This document shows, one piece after another, positions 15,485 to 24,278 of a stretch of DNA of 39,270 nucleotides. The position numbers and the translations under genes are program-made. Every line of letters starts with the position of its first letter. Position 1 is the first letter of the stretch. The stretch is from CAZDQL01 sp964507325 (GTDB lineage Bacteria; Planctomycetota; UBA1135; GCA-002686595). The stretch spans positions 1 through 39,270 of the forward strand of contig CAZDQL010000065.1 in NCBI GenBank assembly GCA_964507325.1, written 5' to 3'. The notes under the pieces were generated by a model that was not told where the DNA came from, did not search any database, and worked only from the letters and a program-made list of their open reading frames with translations.

Positions 15485-15982
15485 GTGGCGACGCGCGCAG
15501 CGGGCCGTGCGCTCCTGCGCCAGCCGCGCTGGCTGGCCTGGTTGGCGCCCCTCGCCTGGGCGCTCCTGATCTGGAATGCCTCCGCGGGTTCGGTGGACCT
15601 CGACCTGCCCAGGGGGCCCTGGATGGGTTGGCTCAGGAACCTGGGCCACGCGTTCCTCTTCGGAATCCTGACCCTCCTGCTCCTGCCCCTGGCACGCCGC
15701 GCAGGGGATTGGGCCGTCCTTGGACGCGGCACCCTGACCCTGATCGGAGCGGTGGCGATCGCCTACGGGATCGCCGACGAGCTCCACCAGAGGTACGTGG
15801 AGGGCCGGGTCTCTTCCCCCCTCGACGTCCTGACCGATGGGGTGGGGGTGCTCGCCGTGCTGGCGGTGGCCGCGTACGCGGGGCGCCCCGAGGCGAGTGA
15901 GGCGGGGGTCCGGCGCCGCTTCACGGGGGGGCTCGTGGCGTGTCTGGTCGCGGGTGCGATCGCGACCTTCGGGTCCGGATAA
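15485..15982 (+). CDS. VanZ-like membrane protein
   Basis: 165 aa from GTG 15485; another GTG at 15440 would overlap the kinase gene by 26 bp and add 15 non-hydrophobic residues. Four hydrophobic segments can be seen. The family motifs are NLGHAFLFGILTLLLL (second helix region) and ADELHQRYVEGRVSSPLDVL, the DExxQxxxxxRxxxxxD pattern of VanZ proteins. VanZ of the vancomycin cluster gives low-level teicoplanin resistance, but most family members are uncharacterised envelope proteins, so no resistance role is claimed. A 59-bp stretch with no clear feature separates it from repeat R3. Confidence 0.82.
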   Translation: MATRAAGRALLRQPRWLAWLAPLAWALLIWNASAGSVDLDLPRGPWMGWLRNLGHAFLFGILTLLLLPLARRAGDWAVLGRGTLTLIGAVAIAYGIADELHQRYVEGRVSSPLDVLTDGVGVLAVLAVAAYAGRPEASEAGVRRRFTGGLVACLVAGAIATFGSG

Positions 15983-16041
15983 TCGGGGTGCGGCGCGAGA
16001 CGCCGAGGAAAGCGCAATCCAGCGGGGGGCCGTTCACGACC

Positions 16042-16255
16042 GGACTGCCCCCCTTCGATGTGCACACGGGCAGGAGCTCTGCCGTAACCCCATTCCCGAC
16101 AGGGGTTTCGAGAGCCCTTCCCTCAGAGCAGGCCCTGCGGAGGGGCGACGACCGGAAACCGCGTGGGAGTGCCTCGTGGCGTGGCTCGGAAGGGGGCTCG
16201 AGCACGCGGATTCGGCATGACGACGTCCGGGATGCCCACGGAAGGGGGGCAGTTC
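16042..16255 (+). repeat. 214-bp intergenic repeat, copy R3
   Basis: Same outer ends as the other copies: GGACTGCCCCCCTTCGATGT on the left and CCACGGAAGGGGGGCAGTTC on the right. It shares GCCGTAACCCCATT with R4, plus a GTGCCTCGTG block and a GGGCTCGA-CAC-CGGAT block, so R3 and R4 form a subgroup apart from R1 and R2. It fills most of the 318-bp interval between the VanZ gene and purB; the rest shows a small GGCGCGAGACGCC hairpin near 15992 and nothing else. Confidence 0.85.
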
Positions 16256-16300
16256 AGTTCGGTATCCTGACCCTTCTCACCCACCCCCAGAAAGGCCCCC

Positions 16301-17734
16301 GTGAGCGACCCGGACGTCTACCAAAGCCCCCTCGGAACCCGCTACGCCGGCGCGGCGATGCGCGAGAACTTCTCCGATCGCAAGAAGTTCACCACCTGGC
16401 GGCGCCTCTGGATCGCCTTGGCGGAGGGGCAGCAGGCCCTGGGGTTGGAGATCAGCGACGAGCAGCTCGACGAGCTGCGCGCCAGCGTCGATCAGCTCGA
16501 CCTCGAGACCGCCGCCCGTCACGAAGAGCGCGTGCGCCACGACGTGATGGCCCACATCCTCACCTGGGGGGAGCTGTGCCCCAAGGCGCGGCCGATCCTG
16601 CACCTGGGTGCCACCTCTTGCTTCGTGGGGGACAACACCGACCTGATCGTGATGCGCGACGGCCTGCGCATCCTGCGCGCCGGCCTGGTCAACGTGGTGC
16701 AGCGTCTGGCGGACTTCGCCCGCGAGCACCGCGACCTGCCCACCCTGGGCTTCACCCACTTCCAGCCCGCCCAGGCCACCACCGTCGGCAAGCGCGCCTG
16801 CCTCTGGATCCAGGATCTCCTGCACGACCTGGAGGACCTGGAGTTCGCCGAGCACTCGATTCGCTTCCGCGGAGTGAAGGGCACCACCGGCAGCCAAGCC
16901 TCCTTCCTCGAGCTCTTCGAAGGGGACCACGCCAAGGTGCGCGAGCTCGACATCGCGCTCACCGAGAAGATGGGCTTCGAACGCACCTTCACCGTCACCG
17001 GCCAGACCTACCCGCGCCAGCTCGACTTCCGCGTCTGCCAGGTGCTTTCCTCGATCGCCCAGTCCGCCCACAAGTTCGCCACCGACTTGCGCCTGCTCGC
17101 CAATCGGCGCGAGGTCGAAGAACCCTTCGGCAAGCGCCAGGTCGGCTCCTCCGCCATGCCCTGGAAGCGCAACCCGATGCGCTCCGAACGCATCTGCTCC
17201 TTGGCGCGCTTCGTGATCGAGTCCCTCGGCAACACCGCCCACACCGCCGCCAACCAATGGCTGGAGCGCACCCTCGACGACTCCGCCAACCGCCGCCTGG
17301 CCTTGGCGGAGTCCTTCCTCGCCACCGACGCCGTGCTGCAGCTCTACCTCGACGTGGCGGGGGGACTGGTCGTGTACCCCGCGGTGGTGGAGCGCAACCT
17401 GGCCGCCGAGCTGCCCTTCCTCGCCACCGAGCAGCTCTTGATGGAGGCGGTCAAGGCCGGCGGCGACCGCCAGGACCTGCACGAGCGGCTGCGTGTCCAC
17501 GCCCAGGAGTCGGCGACCGCGATCAAGGCGGGGCACGAGAATCCCATGCGCAAACGCCTGGAGGCCGACCCCGCCTTCGCTCCCCTCGCGACGCGGCTGG
17601 AAGAGCTCCTCGACGGCAAGCGCTACGTCGGACGCGCTCCCGCCCAGGTGCAGGAGTTCCTGATGCTCGACGTGGAACCCCTACTCGAACGGTGGGGGGA
17701 ACTCCTGGGAGCCGAAGCCCAGGTACGGGTCTGA
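16301..17734 (+). CDS. purB: Adenylosuccinate lyase, animal ADSL-like type
   Basis: 477 aa from GTG 16301 (AAAGG lies 8-12 nt upstream). The fumarase/aspartase superfamily signature is GSSAMPWKRNPMRSERICSL, with the flexible catalytic-Ser loop. HLGATSCFVGDNTDL and GFTHFQPAQATTVGKR hold the catalytic His regions. PurB makes fumarate plus AICAR or AMP at two steps of purine synthesis. Length and the blocks QWLERTLDDSANRR and KAGGDRQDLHE resemble, from memory, the animal ADSL form rather than the 430-aa or 456-aa bacterial forms. The gene is alone between R3 and a 161-bp gap. Confidence 0.93.
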   Translation: MSDPDVYQSPLGTRYAGAAMRENFSDRKKFTTWRRLWIALAEGQQALGLEISDEQLDELRASVDQLDLETAARHEERVRHDVMAHILTWGELCPKARPILHLGATSCFVGDNTDLIVMRDGLRILRAGLVNVVQRLADFAREHRDLPTLGFTHFQPAQATTVGKRACLWIQDLLHDLEDLEFAEHSIRFRGVKGTTGSQASFLELFEGDHAKVRELDIALTEKMGFERTFTVTGQTYPRQLDFRVCQVLSSIAQSAHKFATDLRLLANRREVEEPFGKRQVGSSAMPWKRNPMRSERICSLARFVIESLGNTAHTAANQWLERTLDDSANRRLALAESFLATDAVLQLYLDVAGGLVVYPAVVERNLAAELPFLATEQLLMEAVKAGGDRQDLHERLRVHAQESATAIKAGHENPMRKRLEADPAFAPLATRLEELLDGKRYVGRAPAQVQEFLMLDVEPLLERWGELLGAEAQVRV

Positions 17735-17790
17735 GCTCGAACGCGTCGCGTAAGGAGTCCCCAAAATGGTCCGCGGTTTGTCCGCCGGCC

Positions 17791-17812
17791 AACCCGGCGA
17801 GAGATCCGGGTT
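17791..17812 (+). terminator. Weak hairpin after purB
   Basis: AACCCGG, an 8-nt spacer, then CCGGGTT: a perfect 7-bp inverted repeat 57 bp after the purB stop. No T-run follows, so intrinsic termination is doubtful. Confidence 0.3.
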
Positions 17813-17895
17813 CGGACCCCCCGGAGATCGCTCTACCATCCGAATGAGGAGTTGACCGTCCCGGGCTGCCAGCGCGGCCCGGCGGCGGCGACGCA

Positions 17896-19080
17896 ATGAA
17901 GGCGATCTTCAGCACCCTGGCCCTGACCCTCCTCTGCTTGGGGGTGGTCCTCGTGGGGAGCCTCTGGATGAGGTCCTCCCCGGGGAGCGGGGACGGATTG
18001 CCCCACGCCTCAGGGCCGCCCGCGCCGACCCCGGAGGAGGATGCGACCGAGGTCGAGCAGGCCGGAGAGGCCCAGGTCGCCGCCGCGTCCCTCCCGGAGG
18101 CCCCCGAGCTGGCGCCGGTGACGCGGCTGACCCGCGACCTGCGCATGGTGCTCGGCCGAGGCGAGGAGGGGGATGCGGCGCGCGAGCGGGAGCTCCTCGG
18201 CCGCCTGGCCGCCATTGGGAGCGAACCCGCCCTGGTGGCCGCCCTGACCGCCCTCGAAGACCCGCGCTCCTCCCTCGGCGGCGCCGCCAACCGCATCGAA
18301 CAGGTCTTCGGCGACCTGCGCGGCCGCCCGATCCTCTACCAGTACGCCCTGGCCTCTCTCGACAACCAGCTCTCCCAAGGGTCGCCCTCCCACCCAGGTG
18401 CGGCGGCGGCGGACAGCGGTGAGCTCGCGGCCTGGTTCCGCCTCATGGCCCGCAACGGCGGCGAGTCCGCCGCCCAGCTCCTGCGCGAGCACCTCTTCGC
18501 CGCCGTCGCCGCCCAGCGCCGGGCCGCCGCTCGGGCGGTGCGACACCTGGGCGTCGAGCACGCCGCCTCCTTCCTCCCGATCCTCCTGGAAGGGGACGAG
18601 CTCGACGTCCTGCCGCTCTTGGCCGAGTCCCTGGCGAGCATCCCCGATCCGACTCTACGCAAGCGCCTCCACCGGTCGGCCCTCGACTCCGGCGTGGCGC
18701 TCGATCGCCGGGTCCTGATCCTGGTCGCCCTCGGGCGCTGGCTCGATCCCGCGGGGATCGAGGCCTACCTGGAGCTCTACGATCGCAGCGACGACGTCAC
18801 CCTGCGCTCGGCGGTGCTCGACGGCCTGATGCGCGTCGCAGAGGGGCCCCACTGTTCCGCCGTGGAGATCGGGGCCCTGCTCGAGGAGCGCGTGCTCGCC
18901 TGGATCCAGTCGCCGGACGACTCCTTGGCGATCCAGGGTGCGCGCATCGCGGGGGGAGTGCGCGCTCTGCACTCGATCTGGACGTTGGAGACCGCTCTAC
19001 GGACGCGGCAGGCCCAGGGAGCGACCGGCGTTCTGGCAGCCAGCATCGGCGAGGCGCTGGCGGCCATGGACTCCGATTGA
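17896..19080 (+). CDS. Membrane-anchored protein with HEAT-like helical repeats, function unknown
   Basis: 394 aa. Residues 4-25 (IFSTLALTLLCLGVVLVGSLW) form an N-terminal membrane anchor or uncleaved signal. An acidic low-complexity linker of about 50 residues follows. The rest is a chain of amphipathic helices about 30-40 residues per unit (LLREHLFAAVAAQRRAAARA, then VRHLGVEHAASFLPILLEGD, LLAESLASIPDPTLRKRLHR and others), resembling HEAT/Armadillo-like solenoids used for protein binding. No catalytic motif is seen. It is predicted to face the periplasm. The epimerase gene begins 12 bp downstream, so the two probably share a transcript. The exact family is not recognised. Confidence 0.7.
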   Translation: MKAIFSTLALTLLCLGVVLVGSLWMRSSPGSGDGLPHASGPPAPTPEEDATEVEQAGEAQVAAASLPEAPELAPVTRLTRDLRMVLGRGEEGDAARERELLGRLAAIGSEPALVAALTALEDPRSSLGGAANRIEQVFGDLRGRPILYQYALASLDNQLSQGSPSHPGAAAADSGELAAWFRLMARNGGESAAQLLREHLFAAVAAQRRAAARAVRHLGVEHAASFLPILLEGDELDVLPLLAESLASIPDPTLRKRLHRSALDSGVALDRRVLILVALGRWLDPAGIEAYLELYDRSDDVTLRSAVLDGLMRVAEGPHCSAVEIGALLEERVLAWIQSPDDSLAIQGARIAGGVRALHSIWTLETALRTRQAQGATGVLAASIGEALAAMDSD

Positions 19081-19092
19081 GGTCCACTGCCG

Positions 19093-19992
19093 ATGCGGAT
19101 CCTGGTCACGGGCGCCACGGGATTCGTCGGGGTGGGACTCGCGAATCACCTGGAGCGCGAGGGCCACAGCGTCGACGTCGTCAGCCGTCGCCCGAACGTC
19201 GGCTGCGACTGGAACCCTGAGGACCTCGACCGCGCGGCGGCTCGCAGCGACGCCGTGGTGCATCTGGCCGGTGCGGGGATCCTCGACCGGCGCTGGACGG
19301 AGGCCTACAAGCGGGAGATCCTCCAGAGCCGCGTCGACACCACCCGCGCCATCGCGCAGGCCTGCGCCAGTCACGGGACGCGTCTCGTGTCGACCTCCGC
19401 CACCGGCTACTACGGCCCCGGCGACGACTCGGTCCTCAGCGAAGAGAGCCCTCCCGGCGAGGACTTCCTGGCGCGCGTCTGCCAGGAGTGGGAGGCGGCC
19501 CTGGAGCCCGCCCGCAGCGCGGGGGCTCCCACCGCCGTGGTGCGGGCCGGAGTGGTGCTCGGGTCGGGAGGGGGAGCGCTGCGCAAGATGCTCCTGCCCT
19601 TCAAGCTCGGCTTGGGAGGCCCGATCGGCGGCGGACGCCAAGCCTTCCCCTGGGTCCACCTGGACGATCTCTGCCGCCTCTACGGGTGGCTCGCCGCACA
19701 CCCCGGGCAGGAGGGGGCGTTCAACGGCACCTCCCCCGGCTGCTGCAGCCAAGCCGAATTCGCCCGCGCCTTGGGGCGCGCCCTGGGTCGGCCGGCGTTC
19801 CTTCCGATGCCCGGGTTCATCTTGCGCCTGGTCGTGGGGGAAGCCGCGGGGGTGCTCTGCACCGGTCAGACGGCGCTGCCGCTGCGCGCCCAGGGGGCGG
19901 GCTTCACCTTCCGCTTCCCCGAGCTCGTGCCCGCCCTGGCGGACCTGGTGCGACGACCTGCCTCGCCGTCGGTGCCTCAAAAGGGGATCTGA
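19093..19992 (+). CDS. TIGR01777-family NAD(P)-dependent epimerase/dehydratase-like protein
   Basis: 299 aa extended short-chain dehydrogenase. The N-terminal MRILVTGATGFVGVGLANHL carries the GxxGxxG cofactor motif. DAVVHLAGAGILDRRWTEAYK and the following KREILQSRVDTTRAI are hallmarks of the TIGR01777 (YfcH/SDR39U1) group. The active-site region is STSATGYYGPGDD with the YYG tyrosine, and FPWVHLDDLCRLYGWL lies further on. A C-terminal DUF1731-like tail (LRAQGAGFTFRFPELVPAL) completes the family. The physiological substrate of this group is not known. The start is the ATG at 19093, 12 bp after the HEAT-like gene. Confidence 0.9.
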   Translation: MRILVTGATGFVGVGLANHLEREGHSVDVVSRRPNVGCDWNPEDLDRAAARSDAVVHLAGAGILDRRWTEAYKREILQSRVDTTRAIAQACASHGTRLVSTSATGYYGPGDDSVLSEESPPGEDFLARVCQEWEAALEPARSAGAPTAVVRAGVVLGSGGGALRKMLLPFKLGLGGPIGGGRQAFPWVHLDDLCRLYGWLAAHPGQEGAFNGTSPGCCSQAEFARALGRALGRPAFLPMPGFILRLVVGEAAGVLCTGQTALPLRAQGAGFTFRFPELVPALADLVRRPASPSVPQKGI

Positions 19993-20149
19993 GCGCGCCG
20001 TACGGTCGCCCACCGGATTCGCGGCATTCGCCGCAGCACTTGGGTACGCGCGGGATCCAAGCATGGGCCTGTGACCTGTCCCCCGAAACCGGAACCTGCC
20101 CCTCCAGGCAGCGTCAGCAAGGGACCTGGATCAAGTGGCAGGACTAACA

Positions 20150-20217
20150 TAGAATGTGGTACTGGTACTGGTGCTGGGGGCCGGTCACCTGCTTCTCCCT
20201 CCCGAGCAGAATAGGAG
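20150..20217 (+). promoter_or_regulatory. Possible -10 box and Shine-Dalgarno site of the FG-GAP gene
   Basis: TAGAAT at 20150-20155 is the best -10 candidate. AGGAG at 20213-20217 sits 7 nt before the GTG at 20225 and decides that start. Between them lies a short TGGTACTGGTACTGGTGCTGG triplet-like stretch (start 20157). No convincing -35 is seen. Confidence 0.45.
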
Positions 20218-20224
20218 CATCGCC

Positions 20225-22792
20225 GTGCGAAGCCTGTGCACCCTCCTCATCCTCCTACTCGCCGCGCCCGCGAGCGGACAGACCTACGGCCCATCCGCCT
20301 GGAGCCGCTCCGCCTTCTCCGCGGGCGACTGGGCCGATCCGTCGCTCGACTCACCGACGGACGTCGCGCTGGGTGACCTCGACGGCGACGGGGACCTGGA
20401 CGCCGTCGTCGCCAACTACAACGCCTGGGAGGTCGCGGTCCTGCTCGGGCGCGGCATGTCGGGCTTCGAGGACGCCGTTCGACTCCCGCTGGGGACCAAG
20501 CCGTACCGGATCGCCTTGGCCGAGCTCGACGGAGATGGGGTGCTCGACCTGCTCACGCTGACCGAAGCCAACGGTCAGGTCGATTGGTGGTTCGGAGACG
20601 GTCAGGGGAGCTTCGGTCCAGGCGGCAGCCTCCTCGGATCCCCCTCCGCCGCGGCGATGGCCGTCGGGGAGGTGGACGGCGACGGCCCCGCGGACCTGGT
20701 TCTGAGCTACCACGATTCGGTGTCGATCTACGCGGGCGACGGACAGGGAGGGTTCGCGGCGCCTGTCACCCTGACGGTCGCTCCCTTTGCACGCACGCTC
20801 GCGATCGGCGACGTCACCGGCGACGGGACGGGGGACGTGGTCGTGGGTCACATGGGCGCCTTCACCGCGCTCTCCTCCGATGGACAGGGTGGGTTCGTCG
20901 CGACGAGGAGCTCCGGACCGACCGCATTCCCCCGGTCCCTGGCGCTCGGCGACTTCGACGGCGACGGTGACCTCGACGCAGCCCTGGGGACGCGCGAGCC
21001 GCCGGTGGACGCCGTGCACGTGGCGTTGGGTGCAGGCAACGGCAGCTTCGCCGTCAGTTCGACCTTCGCGAGCCGGGAGGGTCTCCAGGACGTCGCCGCC
21101 GGCGACCTCGACGCGGACGGACAGGACGACCTGGCCCTGGTGACGATCTCGTCTGGTGTGGAGTTCTGGCGCCACGTCACCGGTGGGCAGTTCGCAGCCG
21201 CGGGCGTGGCGGCGGTGGGGGACACCGCCAGGGCGCTCGCCCTCGGCGACCTCGACCTGGACGGTCGCCTCGACGCCGCCGCCGTCTGCGGCCCGCACGA
21301 GAGCACCCTGGTCGCGGTCCTCGGCTTGGGGACGGGGGCCGGCGCGTACACGGCGGTCGCTCCCGCGGGGGGGGATGGAGTGGCCGTCGGCGATCTGGTC
21401 GAGGATGGCCTGCCGGACGTCGTGGTCGCCCACAGGGATGCCGACCTCGTCTCCCACTACGCCGGCCTCGGTGGAGGGGCGCTCGCACCTCCGACCACGA
21501 TATTCGCCGGCGATCGGCCGGAGGACGTCGTCGTGGCCGACTTCGATCACGACTCCCACCTCGACGTCGCGGCGGGATTCTCCTCGGGGGTCGAGATCCG
21601 CGTCGCCACCGGTGACGGCCAGGGCGGGTTCACGACGGGGTTCACCACCAGCCTGTTCTACGACCCCACGAGGATCGAGGTCGGGGACGTGGACGGGGAC
21701 CAGAACGAGGACTTGATCGTGGCCGCCGCGGACACCCTCTACGTCCTGCTCGGAGACGGAGCCGGAGGCTTCAGCCAGGCGCCGCCCCACACCCTGTCCG
21801 CCGCCCCCGTCTGGCTCGCCCTCGACGACATGAACGGGGACCAGAATCTCGACGTCGTCGTGACCGACTACGTGGGGGGCCGCGTGAGAGTGCTGCTCGG
21901 CGATGGAGCGGGTGCCTTCACCCTGGCTGGCTCGGCGAGCGTCGGCTGGCCCTACCAGCTGGCGACCGGAGACGTGAACGAGGATGGCGCCGTGGACGTC
22001 GTCTGCGCGGAATACGCCTCCAGTGGCATCATTGTCCTATTGGGCACGGGGACGGGTGGCTTCGGTGGGCAGTTGGACCTCCTCCCCGATACCTACGCGA
22101 GGTCCGTCTCGGTGCACGACTTCGACGGGGATGGGCACCTCGACGTCGCGGTCTCGACCGGGAGGATGGTGGGCCACACCTTCCTGCGCGGAGACGGCAG
22201 CGGCCAGTTCGAGGTGTCGAGCCGGTCGGGTGGTGTCACCGGGTGGGACGCCGTCGTGGCCGACATGGATGCGGACGGCCGCCCCGACCGCGTGAGCGTC
22301 GGCAAGGACGAGGCGCTCGTGGACGTGGCCCTGCAGGTCGGCGAAGCGAGCGGGTCCCTCACCTACTGCGTGGCGAAGCAGAACTCCCAGGGGTGCCTGC
22401 CCGCCATGGAGGGCTCGGGGACGCCCAGCGTCTCCGCCGGCAGCGGCTTCTGGATCCGCGGCCGCCACGTCCTGAACAACACCTTCGGTCTGCTCCTCTA
22501 CGGCTTCAACGGACCCGCGGCCACCCCCCTCGCGGGCGGGACCCTGTGCCTGCAGCCGGGGACCTTCCGCGGCCCGATCCTCACCTCGGGGGGGACCCCA
22601 CCGCCCGTGACGGACTGCTCGGGGCTGATGGAGATGGACTTCAACGCCTACATCGCGAGCGGGGGCGGCGCGCCCGGTCTCTCCGTGGTGGGGAACCAGG
22701 TGTACTGCCAGTGGATCACGCGCGATCCGGGGTTTCCTCCCCCCGAGAACCTGGGGCTCACGAACGGTCTGACCTTCGTGCTCGGCCCGTAG
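20225..22792 (+). CDS. Large secreted FG-GAP/VCBS-repeat protein with Cys-containing C-terminal module
   Basis: 855 aa from GTG 20225, chosen because AGGAG is 7 nt upstream and a clean signal peptide follows (cleavage probably ASG|Q near residue 18). A GTG at 20156 would add 23 residues and spoil the signal. From about residue 40 to 700 there are roughly a dozen repeats built on LGDLDGDGDLDAVVA followed by LLGxGxGxF, the Ca-binding FG-GAP/VCBS units of seven-bladed integrin-like propellers, probably two in series. The last 150 residues differ: they start LTYCVAKQNSQGCLPAMEGS, include GFWIRGRHVLNNTFGLLLYG and DCSGLMEMDFNAY, and have five cysteines. I remember this tail as recurrent in planctomycete secreted proteins, but know no name. 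The likely role is an extracellular binding or adhesion protein. Confidence 0.85.
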   Translation: MRSLCTLLILLLAAPASGQTYGPSAWSRSAFSAGDWADPSLDSPTDVALGDLDGDGDLDAVVANYNAWEVAVLLGRGMSGFEDAVRLPLGTKPYRIALAELDGDGVLDLLTLTEANGQVDWWFGDGQGSFGPGGSLLGSPSAAAMAVGEVDGDGPADLVLSYHDSVSIYAGDGQGGFAAPVTLTVAPFARTLAIGDVTGDGTGDVVVGHMGAFTALSSDGQGGFVATRSSGPTAFPRSLALGDFDGDGDLDAALGTREPPVDAVHVALGAGNGSFAVSSTFASREGLQDVAAGDLDADGQDDLALVTISSGVEFWRHVTGGQFAAAGVAAVGDTARALALGDLDLDGRLDAAAVCGPHESTLVAVLGLGTGAGAYTAVAPAGGDGVAVGDLVEDGLPDVVVAHRDADLVSHYAGLGGGALAPPTTIFAGDRPEDVVVADFDHDSHLDVAAGFSSGVEIRVATGDGQGGFTTGFTTSLFYDPTRIEVGDVDGDQNEDLIVAAADTLYVLLGDGAGGFSQAPPHTLSAAPVWLALDDMNGDQNLDVVVTDYVGGRVRVLLGDGAGAFTLAGSASVGWPYQLATGDVNEDGAVDVVCAEYASSGIIVLLGTGTGGFGGQLDLLPDTYARSVSVHDFDGDGHLDVAVSTGRMVGHTFLRGDGSGQFEVSSRSGGVTGWDAVVADMDADGRPDRVSVGKDEALVDVALQVGEASGSLTYCVAKQNSQGCLPAMEGSGTPSVSAGSGFWIRGRHVLNNTFGLLLYGFNGPAATPLAGGTLCLQPGTFRGPILTSGGTPPPVTDCSGLMEMDFNAYIASGGGAPGLSVVGNQVYCQWITRDPGFPPPENLGLTNGLTFVLGP

Positions 22793-22812
22793 GGAGGACC
22801 CCCTGAACCGGG

Positions 22813-22923
22813 GTGACTACCCTCGGTCCACTCGCGCTCGGGGAATCCGTCCTGGTCGACGAGCGGGGACGCGAGCGGAGGGTGAGCCCAGGGGAGGAGG
22901 ACCGGGTCTTCGACTTCCACTGA
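22813..22923 (+). pseudogene. Orphan C-terminal-looking fragment
   Basis: A 36-codon frame beginning GTG and ending ...RVFDFH-stop lies between the FG-GAP gene and the sulfatase. It has strongly GC-biased third positions and a charged, coding-like composition (ESVLVDERGRERRVSPGEED). An in-frame stop at 22804 cuts it off upstream and it is in a different frame from the FG-GAP gene. It may be the remnant of a deleted gene, a tiny real gene, or chance. Confidence 0.25.
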
Positions 22924-22934
22924 CGGGGAGCGTG

Positions 22935-22960
22935 TAGAATTGAGACTCGATCCGTGAGGA
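22935..22960 (+). promoter_or_regulatory. Possible -10 box and Shine-Dalgarno site deciding a TTG start
   Basis: TAGAAT at 22935-22940 and GAGGA at 22956-22960. The GAGGA is 7 nt before the TTG at 22968 and supports that rare start codon for the sulfatase. The -10 box is identical to the one before the FG-GAP gene. Confidence 0.45.
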
Positions 22961-22967
22961 TTCGGAC

Positions 22968-24278
22968 TTGTCACCACGCTGCCTGCACCGCCTGCTCTTC
23001 GCTGCGAGCGTCAATCCCGTATTGGCGCTCCTCCTCTGTCATCCAGCAGCGGCTCAAGAGAACGTCCTGATCCTCGTGGTGGACGACGTGGGCGTCGACC
23101 GCATCGGCTGCTATGGGGAACACCCCGACCCCGGCAGCACGCCGAACATCGATCGTCTGGCCCACTCGGGAGTGCTCTTCCGCAACGCCTGGTCGTCGCC
23201 GATGTGCTCCCCCACGCGGGCGAACGTGCTCACGGGTCGCTTCGGGTTCCGGACGGGGATCGGGGAGATCATCCGACCCAAGGACGGAGTCGCACTGCAT
23301 CCCGCGGAGTGGATCCTGCCCGAGCTCCTGGCCCTCTCCCCCTACGGGCCCTACGAAAACGCCGCCCTGGGGAAGTGGCACCTGGGCAGCGACATCTGGG
23401 GCACGACACACCCCATCAAGACCGGGTTCGACCGCCACATCGGGGCCCTGCGCAACATCAATGACTACTACGACTGGCCCAAGAGCATCAACGGCGACAT
23501 CCAGGTCGTGCAGACCTACGCGACCACCGATCTGATCGACGACACGATTCGGACGATTCAGACCCTGCCGGAACCGTGGTTCCTCTGGGTGGCGTTCAAC
23601 GCTCCGCACAAGCCCTTCCACGCCCCTCCGCCCCACCTGCACTCCCAGTTCCTCCCGGGGGCTCCGGACGACTTCCCTCTGGAGCACGTCAAGGCGGCCA
23701 TCGAGGCGGTGGACACCGAGATCGGACGGCTCCTCGACGCCGTCGATCCCGCAGTTTGGGCCAACACGACGGTCATCTTCCTCGGCGACAACGGCACTGC
23801 GAAGGACGCAGTGGACGCGCCCTTCGACCCGGGCCACTCCAAGGGCACGCTCTTCGAAGGGGGCGTCAACGTGCCCTTCATCGTGACCGGACCCCGCGTC
23901 AGCCAGCCGGGATCCGAGTGCCGGGCCCTCGTCCATGCCACCGACCTCTTCTCGACGGTGGCGGAGATCGGGGGTGTCGATCCAGCTGCGACCCTGCCGC
24001 CGGCGATCCAGCTCGATTCGACGAGCCTGCTCCCCTACCTCGCCGATCCGCAGCACGCACCGCTGCGGGAGTGGGTCTACGCGGAGCGCTTCTTCCCCAA
24101 CGGCTTCGGTCCCTACCTGGTCCACCGGCGCGCCGTTCGCGGTGCGCGCTACAAGCTGATCCACAACTACTTCAGCCCTGTTGGCGAAGAGCTCCTCTTC
24201 GATCTCGTGCGAGACCCCTGGGAGCAGACCAACCTCCTCCAAGGGCCCCTCGACCCCGAGCAGCGCTGCGCCTATTAG
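22968..24278 (+). CDS. Secreted arylsulfatase-type sulfatase (formylglycine-dependent)
   Basis: 436 aa from TTG 22968, supported by GAGGA 7 nt upstream and by a signal peptide (basic MSPRCLHR, hydrophobic core, cleavage near PAAAQ|E at about residue 30). Metal-binding aspartates are in ILVVDDVGVDRIGCYG. The sulfatase signature MCSPTRANVLTGR has Cys80 as the residue converted to formylglycine. NAALGKWHLGS is the second signature, and FLGDNGTAKD supplies the last metal ligands. It should hydrolyse sulfate esters, probably of polysaccharides, outside the cytoplasm. The stop is a TAG at 24276. The same frame then continues ELWAVLERLSGP to a TGA at 24315, which looks like the natural C-terminus, so the protein is probably about 12 residues shorter than its relatives. 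Confidence 0.9.
   Translation: MSPRCLHRLLFAASVNPVLALLLCHPAAAQENVLILVVDDVGVDRIGCYGEHPDPGSTPNIDRLAHSGVLFRNAWSSPMCSPTRANVLTGRFGFRTGIGEIIRPKDGVALHPAEWILPELLALSPYGPYENAALGKWHLGSDIWGTTHPIKTGFDRHIGALRNINDYYDWPKSINGDIQVVQTYATTDLIDDTIRTIQTLPEPWFLWVAFNAPHKPFHAPPPHLHSQFLPGAPDDFPLEHVKAAIEAVDTEIGRLLDAVDPAVWANTTVIFLGDNGTAKDAVDAPFDPGHSKGTLFEGGVNVPFIVTGPRVSQPGSECRALVHATDLFSTVAEIGGVDPAATLPPAIQLDSTSLLPYLADPQHAPLREWVYAERFFPNGFGPYLVHRRAVRGARYKLIHNYFSPVGEELLFDLVRDPWEQTNLLQGPLDPEQRCAY

Noticed and set aside
20060..20125. GACCTGTCCCC / ACCTGCCCC motif pair that recalls REP-type repeats linked to Y1 transposases
   Set aside because: Only one imperfect pair, no hairpin and no such transposase in the window.
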